This document shows, one piece after another, positions 1-8,452 of a stretch of DNA of 64,000 nt. Under the pieces are notes generated by a model. That model made no database searches. It saw only the letters and a list, made by a program, of their open reading frames with translations, and had not been told where the DNA came from. The translations under genes were made by a program, and so were the position numbers. Source of the DNA: Tabrizicola sp. (lineage in GTDB: Bacteria; Pseudomonadota; Alphaproteobacteria; Rhodobacterales; Rhodobacteraceae); the NCBI RefSeq assembly GCF_022842145.1, contig NZ_JALHQD010000001.1:626127-690126 (forward strand), given 5' to 3'. The first letter of the stretch is position 1. Every line of letters starts with the position of its first letter.

Positions 1-720
1 GCGGCGGGCGCGTTGCTGAGCCTGATCTTTGCGGCGCTGACCCAGGTGTTTCTCGCGAACCAGGTGGCGACGGGCTTGGCGCTGACGCTGTTCGGGCTGG
101 GGGTGAGTTCCCTGGGCGGACAGGGCTACAACGGGATCAAGCCGCCGCCGACCGAGCAACTGCTGCCGGATGCGCTGGCGGACCTGCCGGTGGTGGGGCC
201 GATCCTTTTCGGGCATGACTGGGTGGTCTATTTCAGCATCCTGATGACGGCTGTGTTGTGGTGGGTGCTGAAGGCGACCCGGGTGGGGCTGATCATCCGG
301 GCCGTCGGCGAAAGCCATGAGGCGGCGCATGCGCTGGGGTACAAGGTCAACCGGATCCGGCTGATGTGCATCGCCTTTGGCGGGGCGATGGCAGGGATGG
401 GCGGGGCCTATGTCAGCCTCGCGCGCGTGCCGCAATGGGTGGACGGGATTACGGCGGGGGCGGGCTGGATCGCGCTTGCCATCGTGGTCTTTGCCAGCTG
501 GAAGCCGTGGCGCGTGTTGATCGGAGCTTATCTTTTCGGCGGGATAACTGTCTTGCAGTTGAACCTGCAGGTGGCGGGATCAGGCATCCCGGTCGAGTAC
601 TTGTCCATGGCGCCCTATTTGATAACCATCCTTGTGCTGGTCATCATGTCGGCGGGACGCAAGGGCAAGGCCAACGGGGCTCCGGCTTCGCTGGGCCAGA
701 ACTTTCACGCCTCGCGCTGA
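1..720 (+). CDS. ABC transporter permease, BMP/nucleoside-type (5' partial)
   Basis: Inner-membrane permease of an ABC importer of the branched-chain amino acid/simple-sugar superfamily, the type that works with BMP-family binding proteins on nucleosides or similar solutes. The frame is open from base 1, so the start lies outside the window and about 239 C-terminal residues are seen. Several hydrophobic segments are visible, as is the cytoplasmic coupling region around the RAVGESHEAAHALGY stretch, typical of this permease family. The gene for a BMP-type binding protein follows after about 50 bp, which supports the substrate class. The exact substrate cannot be read from sequence. Confidence 0.88.
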   Translation, partial: AAGALLSLIFAALTQVFLANQVATGLALTLFGLGVSSLGGQGYNGIKPPPTEQLLPDALADLPVVGPILFGHDWVVYFSILMTAVLWWVLKATRVGLIIRAVGESHEAAHALGYKVNRIRLMCIAFGGAMAGMGGAYVSLARVPQWVDGITAGAGWIALAIVVFASWKPWRVLIGAYLFGGITVLQLNLQVAGSGIPVEYLSMAPYLITILVLVIMSAGRKGKANGAPASLGQNFHASR

Positions 721-772
721 GGCATCAACTTGCGGGGCCGCAATGGCGCCGCCACTACGGGGAGTATCAAGA

Positions 773-1861
773 ATGAAACGCAGAAATCTGCTGGCCACCG
801 CTGCCATGGGGCTGCTGCTGGCTTCGGGCGGCGCATTTGCGCAGGGCATGGACAAGGTGAAGGCCTGCTTCGTCTACGTCGGCCCGATCGGCGACGGCGG
901 CTGGACCTTCCAGCACCACGAGGGCGCTCTGGCCGTCCAGGAGAAGTTCGGCGACAAGGTCGAGATCCAGTGGCAGGAAAACGTGCCGGAAGGCGCGGAT
1001 GCGGAGCGCGTGCTGACCCAGATGGCCTTGGGCGGCTGCAACATCATCTTCACGACGTCCTTCGGCTTCATGGACCCGACCAACGCCGTCGCGGCCAAGT
1101 TCCCCGACGTGAAGTTCGAACATGCCACGGGCTTCAAGCGCGACAGCGCCAACGTCAGCACCTACAACGCGCGCTTCTATGAGGGCCGCGCGGTGCAGGG
1201 CCACATCGCGGGCAAGATGACCAAGTCGAACAAGATCGGCTACATCGCGTCGTTCCCGATCCCCGAAGTCGTCATGGGGATCAACAGCTATTACCTGCAC
1301 GCCAAGAAGGCCAACCCGAACGTCGAGCTTTCGGTCGTCTGGGCCTTCACCTGGTTCGACCCGGCCAAGGAAGCTGACGCTGCCAAGGCGCTGATCGATC
1401 AGGGCGTGGACGTGATCGCGTCGCACACCGACTCCACTGCTCCTCTGGCCGAGGCGGCGAAGACCAATGGCGCGGTGATCGGCTTTGGCCAGGCCTCGGA
1501 CATGGCCGAGTACAAGGACGGGCCGCGGGTGTCGTCGATCATCGACAACTGGGCGCCCTACTATGTGAAGCGCGTCGGTGCGCTTCTGGACGGGACCTAC
1601 GAGCAAGCCGACGCCTGGGAAGGCATCGCGGGCGGCGAGGTCGAGATCGGCGAGATCACCGCGGCGGTTCCGGCCGAAGTGAAGGCCGAGGCCGAGGCGC
1701 TGCGCGATTCCATCGCGGCGGGGACCTACCACCCGTTCACCGGGCCGATCAACAAGCAGGACGGCTCGCCTTGGCTGGCCGAGGGCGCGACCGCTCCCGA
1801 TGGTGACCTGCTGGGGATGAACTTCTACGTCGAAGGCATCACCGGCGACATCCCGCAGTGA
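773..1861 (+). CDS. BMP family ABC transporter substrate-binding protein
   Basis: Periplasmic binding protein of the BMP (PF02608) family, which captures nucleosides or related solutes for the adjacent permease. The 362-residue product begins MKRRNLLATAAMG and has a Sec-type signal peptide with likely cleavage after GGAFA near residue 22. The mature part shows the BMP hallmarks VYVGPIGDGGW and the GFMDPT region. The start at 773 is chosen because GGGGAG lies 8 bases upstream and because it gives a clean signal peptide; the frame is open further upstream but without signal features. A strong terminator hairpin follows at 1913-1943, so this is probably the last gene of the importer operon. Confidence 0.9.
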   Translation: MKRRNLLATAAMGLLLASGGAFAQGMDKVKACFVYVGPIGDGGWTFQHHEGALAVQEKFGDKVEIQWQENVPEGADAERVLTQMALGGCNIIFTTSFGFMDPTNAVAAKFPDVKFEHATGFKRDSANVSTYNARFYEGRAVQGHIAGKMTKSNKIGYIASFPIPEVVMGINSYYLHAKKANPNVELSVVWAFTWFDPAKEADAAKALIDQGVDVIASHTDSTAPLAEAAKTNGAVIGFGQASDMAEYKDGPRVSSIIDNWAPYYVKRVGALLDGTYEQADAWEGIAGGEVEIGEITAAVPAEVKAEAEALRDSIAAGTYHPFTGPINKQDGSPWLAEGATAPDGDLLGMNFYVEGITGDIPQ

Positions 1862-1912
1862 TCCGGGCGGGGGTTCCGGCCCCCGGCGTCTTCGGATATC
1901 TGGACATGAAGG

Positions 1913-1943
1913 AAGGGGCACGGGTTTTCCTGTGCCCCTTTTT
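1913..1943 (+). terminator. Rho-independent terminator after the BMP operon
   Basis: A 12-bp stem, AAGGGGCACGGG pairing with CCTGTGCCCCTT through one G-T wobble, has a 4-base T loop and ends in a run of T (1939-1943). It separates the importer operon from the oxidoreductase gene starting at 1962. Confidence 0.85.
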
Positions 1944-1961
1944 CGCAGCGGGAGGGTCGGA

Positions 1962-3038
1962 ATGGACGCGGATTTCCTGATTATTGGCGGCGGGATCGCC
2001 GGGGTCTCGGCAGCGGCGCGGATGTCGGAGCTGGGCTCGGTCATCGTGCTGGAGGCGGAGGAGGCGCTGGCGCATCATGCCAGTGGCCGGTCGGCGGCGC
2101 TGTTCGAGCCGCGTTATGGCGCTCCGGCCGTGGTGGGTCTGTCGATGGCGTCCGAGGCCTATTTCCGGTCGGTGCCGGGGGTTCTGTCGCCGCGCGGGCT
2201 GCTGCTGGTGGGCAAGGCGGAGGGGGCCGAGGCCTTCGAGCATGACCTCGTGGCGATGGAGTTCGACCGGATCAGCGTCGAGGAGGCGCGGGGCATCGTG
2301 CCGATCCTGAACCCGGATACGGTGGCGATGGCGGGCTATGCCGCCCATGCCGAGGACGTGGATACGGACCTTCTGGTCCAGGGCTTTGCACGGGACGCCA
2401 AGGGCCGCGGGGCGCGGATCGTGACGAAGGCGAGGGTCACCGGGATTGCGAAGGACGGGGCGGGTTGGCGGGTCACCTCGTCGGCGGGCGAGTTCACGGC
2501 GCGGATGATCGTCAATGCGGCGGGGGCTTGGGTGGATCAGGTGGCCTCGCTGGCGGGGGTGCGGCCGTTGGGGTTCACGCCGTACCGCCGGTCGATGGCG
2601 CGGATCCCGGCGCCGGGCGGGCATGACGTGAGCCGCTGGCCGATGATGTTCGGACCGGGCGAGGACTGGTACGCCAAGCCCGACGCGGGGGCGCTGATCG
2701 TGTCGCCTGCCGAGGAAGACCTGATGGAGCCGCATGACGCCTGGGCGGACGACATGGTCCTGGCCGAGGGGCTGGCGCGCTATGAAGAGATGGTGACCGA
2801 GCCGGTCACGCGGCTGATTTCCAACTGGGCGGGGCTGCGGACCTTCGCGCCGGACCGGGTGCTGGTGATCGGTCCCGATCCGCGGGAGCCGACGTTCTTC
2901 TGGCTGGCGGGTCAGGGCGGTTACGGGTTCCAGACCAGTGCGGCGGCAAGCCGGCTGGCGGCGGACCTGATCGGCGGGCGGGCACCGGAACTGGATGCGG
3001 GGCTGGTGGCGCAGCTTTCGCCAGCGCGCTTCGGATAG
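1962..3038 (+). CDS. FAD-dependent oxidoreductase (DAO family)
   Basis: A 358-residue flavoprotein of the D-amino acid oxidase-like family (PF01266), which oxidises the C-N bond of amino acids or related amines. The N-terminal Rossmann motif is clear: IIGGGIAG at residues 7-14. The C-terminal FAD-binding region contains WAGLRTFAPDRVLVIG and WLAGQGGYGFQTS, as in glycine/sarcosine oxidase-like enzymes. The start at 1962 follows a good ribosome site (GGGAGGG); an upstream in-frame GTG at 1932 lies inside the terminator hairpin and is rejected. The substrate is unknown. Its position after the BMP importer may be coincidental. Confidence 0.85.
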   Translation: MDADFLIIGGGIAGVSAAARMSELGSVIVLEAEEALAHHASGRSAALFEPRYGAPAVVGLSMASEAYFRSVPGVLSPRGLLLVGKAEGAEAFEHDLVAMEFDRISVEEARGIVPILNPDTVAMAGYAAHAEDVDTDLLVQGFARDAKGRGARIVTKARVTGIAKDGAGWRVTSSAGEFTARMIVNAAGAWVDQVASLAGVRPLGFTPYRRSMARIPAPGGHDVSRWPMMFGPGEDWYAKPDAGALIVSPAEEDLMEPHDAWADDMVLAEGLARYEEMVTEPVTRLISNWAGLRTFAPDRVLVIGPDPREPTFFWLAGQGGYGFQTSAAASRLAADLIGGRAPELDAGLVAQLSPARFG

Positions 3039-3042
3039 GGCC

Positions 3043-3060
3043 TCCGCCCGCTTGGGCGGA
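3043..3060 (+). terminator. Hairpin after the oxidoreductase gene
   Basis: TCCGCCC and GGGCGGA form a 7-bp stem with loop GCTT, 5 bases after the stop codon. There is no clear T run, so termination is likely but not certain. Confidence 0.4.
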
Positions 3061-3143
3061 AGGTTGCGCATCGGGCCGGGCGGCCCGGTCCGACCCCCAT
3101 TTCCGGCGTGACAGTCCCTGCCAGCCACGGCAGGCTTTGGGCC

Positions 3144-3929
3144 ATGATCCGCAGCATTGCCGTCCTTTTCCTTCTTGCCCTTGCCGCGTGCGGGGCCACC
3201 CGTCCAGACCTGCCCTCCGATGGGCTGGAGGTCTCGGTCACCAGTTCGAACTTCACCGACAGCGATCCGACCGACTGGCCGGGGCGGTCTCCGGATCGCT
3301 ACCCGGTGCACGGGATCGACCTGTCGCGGTTCCAGACTCAGGTGGACTGGACCACGGCGCGGGGCAACGGAGTGAACTTCGCCTTCATCAAGGCGACCGA
3401 GGGCGGCGACATGGTAGACCCGCTGTTTGACAGCCACTGGCGCGGGGCCGGGGCGGCGGGCGTGAAGCGGGGGGCCTACCACTTCTTCTACCACTGCCGC
3501 CCGGCGGCCGAGCAGGCGCGCTGGTTCATCCGCCACGTCCCCCGCAGCCCAGGCGCCCTGCCCCCGGTGCTGGACATGGAATGGACCCCATTCAGCCCGA
3601 CCTGCACCATCCGCCGCGACGGGGCCACGATCCGGGCGGAGGCGCGGGTCTTCCTGGACATCCTGGAACGGCACTACGGCCAGCGGCCGATGATCTACAC
3701 CACCGTGGATTTCTTCGACGACACCGAGCTGTGGCGGCTGCGAGGGGTGGAGTTCTGGCTGCGGTCCGTGGCCGACCATCCGCACGGGGTCTATGACGGG
3801 AACGCCTGGACCTTCTGGCAGTACACCTCGACCGGGGTGGTGCCCGGGATCGCGGGGCGGGTGGACATCAACGTCTTCGCAGGCTCGAAGCGGGCCTGGG
3901 CGGACTGGTTGGGGGCACGGGGGCTGTAG
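3144..3929 (+). CDS. GH25 family lysozyme, lipoprotein
   Basis: Probable peptidoglycan muramidase of glycoside hydrolase family 25. The 261-residue product carries a lipoprotein signal peptide with lipobox LAAC (Cys16), so it is predicted to be anchored to a membrane facing the periplasm. The catalytic domain starts at about residue 54. It shows HGIDLSRFQ (Asp59), NFAFIKATEG, GAYHFFYHCRP and the VLDMEW motif with the expected acidic catalytic residues at 144 and 146. The start at 3144 is preferred over an upstream in-frame GTG at 3108 because only it gives a compact lipoprotein signal. It stands alone between a hairpin and an intergenic stretch of about 150 bp. Confidence 0.9.
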   Translation: MIRSIAVLFLLALAACGATRPDLPSDGLEVSVTSSNFTDSDPTDWPGRSPDRYPVHGIDLSRFQTQVDWTTARGNGVNFAFIKATEGGDMVDPLFDSHWRGAGAAGVKRGAYHFFYHCRPAAEQARWFIRHVPRSPGALPPVLDMEWTPFSPTCTIRRDGATIRAEARVFLDILERHYGQRPMIYTTVDFFDDTELWRLRGVEFWLRSVADHPHGVYDGNAWTFWQYTSTGVVPGIAGRVDINVFAGSKRAWADWLGARGL

Positions 3930-4079
3930 GCTGCGTTGGCACACGCTTAAATTGTGTGGCGGAAACGGACACGGTTTGTCGCCAAATGAGCGCAAACCCG
4001 ACTCAGCAATTGACCTAACCTGCCATAGTCCTGCCCCGCTTACGCAGGAAAAGAGGGTAAGACCGAAAGGGGATGCCCC

Positions 4080-4253
4080 ATGAAAAAGACGATCAAGCTG
4101 CTGAAGAAGATTGGCCTTGGCCGCGTCCGGAAGTCGGAAGAGGAAACGACGTTCGACAAGCGGCTGAAGAAGGTCAACCGGACCCGGATCGTGAACCACG
4201 TCGGCCTTGGTGGCCCGGTGTTCAAAAACCGATCTGCAGAGCCGGAAGTCTGA
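4080..4253 (+). CDS. Small basic hypothetical protein
   Basis: A 57-residue ORF begins MKKTIKLLKKIGLG and ends KNRSAEPEV. It is rich in Lys and Arg, with a predicted amphipathic N-terminal helix. The ATG is preceded by AAAGGGG at suitable spacing. Its last 32 bases overlap the 3' end of the convergent mipZ gene on the other strand. I do not recognise the family. Codon use (mostly G/C at third positions) and the ribosome site support a real gene, but its short length leaves doubt. Confidence 0.5.
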   Translation: MKKTIKLLKKIGLGRVRKSEEETTFDKRLKKVNRTRIVNHVGLGGPVFKNRSAEPEV

Positions 4254-5019
4254 GACCGGCCACCAGGTCCCGCAGTTCCTGCCGGGCGGCGACGTTCGAC
4301 AGGCTTAGCTGATCGACGCCGGTGTCCTTCAGGTCCAGCAAGGTCAGGCCGCGGGGAAAGAGCTCGCGGAAGATCACCCGTTCGGAGAATCCGCTGATCA
4401 CGCGGAAACCGATACGACGCGACAGCTCCTCCAGTGCGGCACCGACCTTCTTCTTGTTGTGCATCTGTTGCGCGCCAAGACGGTTGCGGACCACGATCCA
4501 GTCGATCGGCTGCAGCTTTGCCTGGGCGCGGGTCTGCCGCGCGCCCCAGACCATTTCGGAATAGATCGAGGGACCCTTGATCTTGCCGGTCAACCCGTCA
4601 AGCCGCGCCAGAAGGTCGAAGTCGACGAAGCTGTCGTTCAGGGGGGTGATCAGCGTGTCGGCCAAGGTATGGGCGACCTGCGACAGGCGCGTGTGGCTGC
4701 CGGGACAATCGATGACGATGTAGTCCATCTCTGCGTCCATCGCCTCGATCGCGCGGGTCAGGCGCTGGTCCTGGGCGTTTTCGCTGGCGGGATCGGCCTC
4801 GGGGAGGTCGCGATAGTCGGGCGTCGGCAGATCAAGGCCGGACTGCGCCAGATAGGCGCGGCGGTTCTCGATGTAGCGGCCGAAGCTTTTTTGCCTGAGG
4901 TCGAGGTCCAGCGCGCCGACCTTGTGGCCCATCCGGGCCAGCGCGGTGGCGACGTGCATGCAGGTGGTGGACTTGCCCGAGCCGCCCTTCTCGTTCCCGA
5001 CGACGATGATCCGCGCCAT
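4222..5019 (-). CDS. mipZ: MipZ-like ParA family ATPase, division-site regulator
   Basis: ParA/MinD-superfamily ATPase resembling MipZ, which in alphaproteobacteria forms a gradient from the ParB-bound cell pole and keeps FtsZ from assembling there. The 265-residue protein has a deviant Walker A, KGGSGKST, at residues 11-18. It also has the ALDLDLRQKSFGRYIENR region typical of MipZ and the switch segment YIVIDCPGSHTRLS. The start at 5019 is preceded by GGAAGG; an in-frame TTG at 5031 would lie on that ribosome site and is rejected. It is transcribed alone and converges with the small ORF at 4080. Confidence 0.88.
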   Translation of the reverse strand: MARIIVVGNEKGGSGKSTTCMHVATALARMGHKVGALDLDLRQKSFGRYIENRRAYLAQSGLDLPTPDYRDLPEADPASENAQDQRLTRAIEAMDAEMDYIVIDCPGSHTRLSQVAHTLADTLITPLNDSFVDFDLLARLDGLTGKIKGPSIYSEMVWGARQTRAQAKLQPIDWIVVRNRLGAQQMHNKKKVGAALEELSRRIGFRVISGFSERVIFRELFPRGLTLLDLKDTGVDQLSLSNVAARQELRDLVAGLRLPALQIGF

Positions 5020-5099
5020 GCCACCTTCCAACTGCCAGACTGCCCGGGCGTCTTAGCCCGGGGCTGTCCGGCAGTGCAAGGTGGCGCGGTGCGCGTCGG

Positions 5100-5615
5100 T
5101 CAGACGTCAGCCTTCTGGCCGCTTGCGGTGCGCTGGAGGAACTTTTCAGTCACAGCCGGCAGGCTGTCGAGCAGCATCTGCTGGAAGCGCTGCTCTTCGG
5201 CGAGGTTCTGCTGCAGAAGCGGCAGGGCAGAGCTGTGACCCATCGACTGGGCCATCGTGATCAGGGACGTGTAGGCGGCGATCTCGAAGTGTTCGAACAT
5301 GTAGTCGGCCATGTGGTTCTTGAGGATTTCGTCTCCGGCAAGGGCATGGCCCATCGCCTGCATCGAGCCCATCGCGGACATCGCGGTGTCTTTGAAGGTC
5401 GACGCGCTTTCGCCAAGGCCTTCGAAGATCTGGTCCAGCCGGGCGATCTGGCCTTCGGTCTCGTGCCGGTGCTGTTGCAGCATGGAGATCATCTCGGGAT
5501 AGCTTTCCAGCCGTCCGAGTTGGGTGTCGATCACGGCCAAGGCCTGGCTTTCCATCGCATGGGCATTGCGCAGGCCGGCGATGAAGATATCGCGGGTGGC
5601 TTCTGAGTGGTGCAT
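5100..5615 (-). CDS. YciE/YciF ferritin-like family protein (DUF892)
   Basis: A 171-residue, all-helical protein of the DUF892 (YciE/YciF) family, which has a ferritin-like four-helix bundle and is often stress-induced. The expected helices are seen with carboxylate and histidine ligands, for example DIFIAGLRNAHAMESQAL, HRHETEGQIARL and MFEHFEIAAY, consistent with a di-metal site. The start at 5615 has GAGGAA upstream; an in-frame start further upstream lacks a ribosome site. The function is not established in this family; iron or oxidative-stress handling is inferred. Confidence 0.82.
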   Translation of the reverse strand: MHHSEATRDIFIAGLRNAHAMESQALAVIDTQLGRLESYPEMISMLQQHRHETEGQIARLDQIFEGLGESASTFKDTAMSAMGSMQAMGHALAGDEILKNHMADYMFEHFEIAAYTSLITMAQSMGHSSALPLLQQNLAEEQRFQQMLLDSLPAVTEKFLQRTASGQKADV

Positions 5616-5681
5616 TTGGGTTCCTCGCTGGGATGGGGTCAGCAAGGGGAACCGGCGCGGGCGGGGGTTGTTCCAAATGCA

Positions 5682-5710
5682 GAACGCCGCCCGGGCAAGG
5701 GGCGGCGTTC
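5682..5710 (-). terminator. Hairpin downstream of rpmE
   Basis: A perfect 11-bp stem, GAACGCCGCCC with GGGCGGCGTTC, and a 7-base loop lie just past the rpmE stop. The T content after the stem is weak on both strands. It probably ends the rplS-rpmE transcript. Confidence 0.6.
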
Positions 5711-5730
5711 GCGGGTCGTTTCGGTGTGGA

Positions 5731-5952
5731 TCAGAAGCCCAGGCCGGCGTACTTGTTCTTGAACTTCGTCACGCGGCCGCCGGTGTCCATCAGCTTGGCA
5801 GACTGGCCGGTCCAGGCCGGGTGGGCCAGCGGGTCGATGTCGAGCGACATCTGGTCGCCCGACTTGCCCCAGGTCGACCGGGTCTCGTAGGTCGAGCCGT
5901 CGGTCATCTTGATGGTGATGTTGTGGTATTCGGGGTGGATTTCGGCTTTCAT
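5731..5952 (-). CDS. rpmE: 50S ribosomal protein L31
   Basis: Bacterial ribosomal protein L31 of 73 residues, beginning [16 protein letters not shown]. It lacks the CxxC zinc ligands, so it is the zinc-independent form. Two consecutive ATG codons occur at 5955 and 5952. GGAG is 4 bases from the first and 7 from the second; the second is chosen for spacing and family length. It lies a few bases after rplS on the same strand and is surely cotranscribed with it. Confidence 0.93.
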   Translation of the reverse strand: MKAEIHPEYHNITIKMTDGSTYETRSTWGKSGDQMSLDIDPLAHPAWTGQSAKLMDTGGRVTKFKNKYAGLGF

Positions 5953-5963
5953 CATCCCGCTCC

Positions 5964-6338
5964 TTATTCAGCTTTGGCTTTGTAAGTGGTGTTCTCGGCG
6001 ATACGGGCCGATTTGCCGCGACGGTCACGGAGGTAGTACAGCTTGGCGCGGCGAACCTTGCCGCGGCGCACGACCTCGATGGTGTCGATGTTGGTCGAAT
6101 AGAGCGGGAACACACGTTCCACGCCTTCGCCGAACGAAATCTTGCGGACGGTGAACGAGGCCGCGATCGTGGCGCCGCCCTTGCGGCCGATGCAGACGCC
6201 TTCATAGGCCTGCACCCGGCTGCGTGTACCTTCGGTCACTTTGTAGCCGACACGGATGGTGTCGCCGGCCTTGAAGTCCGGGATGGTCTTGCCAAGGGAA
6301 GCGATCTGCTCCGCCTCGATCTGCGCGATGAGGTTCAT
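5964..6338 (-). CDS. rplS: 50S ribosomal protein L19
   Basis: Ribosomal protein L19 of 124 residues, located at the 30S-50S interface. It shows the family signature [24 protein letters not shown] and the conserved [20 protein letters not shown]. Length is normal for alphaproteobacteria. It is followed by rpmE and preceded by a 255-bp leader with two hairpins, which may carry its promoter and possible feedback control. Confidence 0.97.
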   Translation of the reverse strand: MNLIAQIEAEQIASLGKTIPDFKAGDTIRVGYKVTEGTRSRVQAYEGVCIGRKGGATIAASFTVRKISFGEGVERVFPLYSTNIDTIEVVRRGKVRRAKLYYLRDRRGKSARIAENTTYKAKAE

Positions 6339-6593
6339 GCGCTGTCTCCATTTTGCCTGCGGTGTTTCCCGCAGAGGTGATGCCGCGCCAGAGCTTCCGG
6401 TCTTCGCCCGGGTCCCGCTTGCTTTCGCAAGAAGCCCGCCGCAGGTGGCGCCTGCTTTTGTGATGTCCGCGCCCCGTGCGATGACCCTGCGGAAGAAGGC
6501 AGGCAGGCAAAGGGAATCGGGTCCGATGGGTGAACACCCCGGACCGTGCGGCTATAGGGGGAAGGGCGCGTCCGGTCAAGGGCGCGCGGGCCG
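6339..6593 (-). promoter_or_regulatory. rplS leader region with hairpins
   Basis: This 255-bp stretch between trmD and rplS has no convincing gene. Two short inverted repeats are seen: CTTGC-TTTC-GCAAG at 6418-6431, and TGCGG with CCGCA at 6358-6373, close to the rplS start. They could form structures in the 5' leader. Whether a promoter lies here or rplS is read through from trmD cannot be decided. Confidence 0.35.
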
Positions 6594-7397
6594 TCAGGGC
6601 TTGCGCTTTTCCCACAAATCCGGACGACGGGCGCGGGTCAGGGCTTCCGCTTGCGCGCGGCGCCATTTGGCTATTTCGGCGTGGTTACCGGATTGCAGGA
6701 CGGGGGGGATGTCCTGGCTCTCCCAGGTGGTGGGCCGGGTGTATTGCGGGTGTTCCAGAAGGCCGTCGGAGAAGCTTTCCTCCTCGGTCGAGGCGGCGTT
6801 GCCGAGGACGCCGGGGATCAGGCGGACAGTGGCGTCGAGGATGGCCTGCGCGGCGATCTCGCCCCCGGTCAGGACAAAGTCGCCGAGGCTGATCTCCTCG
6901 ACCTGGTGGTGGTCAAGGACGCGCTGGTCGACGCCTTCGAAGCGTCCGCAAAGGAGGGTCAGCCCTTCGGCCTGCGCGAGGCGGCGGGCGGTCGCTTGCG
7001 TGAAGGGCGCGCCGCGGGGGGAGAGGTAGATCACCGGCCAGCGCGCGCGGTCGACGGGGGTGCCGATGCGGGCCTGGCGGAAGGCCGCGTCCACCACGTC
7101 GGCGCGCAGGACCATGCCCGCGCCGCCGCCAGCGGGGGTGTCATCGACGTTGCGGTGCTTGCCTTCGCCGAAGGTGCGCAGGTCCAGGGTTTCCAGCTGC
7201 CACAAGCCGAAGTCCAGCGCCTTGCCGGTAAGCGACAGGCCCAGCGTGCCGGGAAAAGCATCTGGGAAAAGGGTGATGATCTTCGCCGTGAACGCACCCT
7301 TCACCACGCGCGGCTCTTGCATGAGGTCGCGGGGTTGCAGGCTGGGGCGCATCGCCAGCCGTCCGTGGCTTTTCGGGGTTTCAGGGGCGTCGGACAT
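6594..7397 (-). CDS. trmD: tRNA (guanine-N1)-methyltransferase TrmD
   Basis: SPOUT-class enzyme that methylates G37 of tRNAs next to the anticodon, using S-adenosylmethionine, and prevents frameshifting. The core begins at AKIITLFPDAFPGTLG. Knot-region motifs are present: LTLLCGRFEGVDQRVL and GDFVLTGGEIAAQAILDA, followed by the PGVLGN segment. At 267 residues it is slightly long because of an N-terminal extension of about 35 residues; an internal ATG at 7352 is an alternative start. It belongs to the conserved rimM-trmD-rplS order. Confidence 0.95.
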   Translation of the reverse strand: MSDAPETPKSHGRLAMRPSLQPRDLMQEPRVVKGAFTAKIITLFPDAFPGTLGLSLTGKALDFGLWQLETLDLRTFGEGKHRNVDDTPAGGGAGMVLRADVVDAAFRQARIGTPVDRARWPVIYLSPRGAPFTQATARRLAQAEGLTLLCGRFEGVDQRVLDHHQVEEISLGDFVLTGGEIAAQAILDATVRLIPGVLGNAASTEEESFSDGLLEHPQYTRPTTWESQDIPPVLQSGNHAEIAKWRRAQAEALTRARRPDLWEKRKP

Positions 7398-7440
7398 AGG
7401 CCGGGCTTAACGCGAAAGCCTTGCGCTGGAAAGCCCCGGA

Positions 7441-8406
7441 TCAGGCCGTGCGGACAGCAGCCTTGGCGTGACGCGGCGGTTCGGCGGCAGTGGACGCCGA
7501 GTGTGAGCCACGCGCAGCCTCGACCGACCGGGCAAGGGCGCGAAGTCCGTCCCGCAGGTCGGCCTGAAGATGATCGGGAAGGTCCGATTGGGGCAGGTTG
7601 TCGGCCGTAAGCCGCAGACGCTCCGGCGCCGGGAAGTCATCGGCACGGGTGGGGAAGGCGGAGATCAGGGCCATCGCCCGGGGCACGTAAATGCGCAGGA
7701 GATCGAGGTTGGTGTTGGCGATGTCGAAGGCGCTGGCCATGCTTTCGGCAACCTGGCCCGGTGCGACGATCTCGGGCTCGGTGGCCCAGAAGACCAGCGC
7801 CCGCCGAAGTGCCGCGTGACTGCGGTTCGGGTTGGACAGCGCGGCGGTGAGGGCATTCAACCGCAGCTCTGCGGCCGGAACGTCCAGCGCGTCGGCGACG
7901 GCAACGGTCACCGTTTCATCGGGGGCGTTGTCGGGCAGGTTGAGAAGCGGGATGATCGCGGCCGCGGCCGTCCCGGCGGCACTGTCGGAGTGCGCCGCCT
8001 CGGCCTCGTCATCTAGGAAGTAACCCTGGCTTGCCGCCTCGCGGGCGTCCCAGAGCATGCGGCAGAGCGGAATGGCCAGGAATGAAATCGAAAGCGGCAG
8101 AAGCGGATCGAGGGCAACCGTGCCGATGTCCGCCAGCCCACCAAGTCCACGTCCGATGCCGAACAGGATGCTGACAAGCAGAAGTTGCGACAGGACTTGG
8201 GCAAGGGCGGCCAGCCAGGCCTGAGCCGTCAGCCATTCGGCCGGAGTCGAGGGCCATTGTTCGGGACGCAGCACCATCAGCCAGACCACGAAGATCGCGG
8301 TGAAGGAGAACACCATGCTCCAGCCAAAGCCGCAGAGGCCGGCAATCAGCGGGCCAACGTAGAGCAAGGCAGCGATGCCCTTCACAAGGCGCATGCGTGT
8401 CAGCAC
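7441..8406 (-). CDS. Hypothetical membrane protein in the ribosomal operon
   Basis: A 321-residue protein of unrecognised family. Hydrophobic segments at about residues 8-50, 65-88 and 98-112 suggest four membrane spans, followed by a soluble, helical C-terminal half rich in Ala and Leu. The start is a GTG at 8406, preceded by GGGAG at 6 bases; an internal ATG at 8394 is poorly spaced. It sits between rimM and trmD on the same strand, a place where these genes are usually adjacent. No function can be assigned. Confidence 0.75.
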   Translation of the reverse strand: MLTRMRLVKGIAALLYVGPLIAGLCGFGWSMVFSFTAIFVVWLMVLRPEQWPSTPAEWLTAQAWLAALAQVLSQLLLVSILFGIGRGLGGLADIGTVALDPLLPLSISFLAIPLCRMLWDAREAASQGYFLDDEAEAAHSDSAAGTAAAAIIPLLNLPDNAPDETVTVAVADALDVPAAELRLNALTAALSNPNRSHAALRRALVFWATEPEIVAPGQVAESMASAFDIANTNLDLLRIYVPRAMALISAFPTRADDFPAPERLRLTADNLPQSDLPDHLQADLRDGLRALARSVEAARGSHSASTAAEPPRHAKAAVRTA

Positions 8407-8452
8407 GACCTACTCCCTTCCCTCAAGCGCCACCGTAGCCGCGGTGGTCTGA

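Noticed and set aside
1839-4199. Very long open frame on the minus strand opposite the oxidoreductase and lysozyme genes
   Set aside because: It is antisense to two clear genes, has an Arg/Pro-rich composition typical of high-GC shadows, and lacks family features.
5020-5031. TTG start giving four extra residues to MipZ
   Set aside because: It would cover the GGAAGG ribosome site that serves the ATG at 5019.
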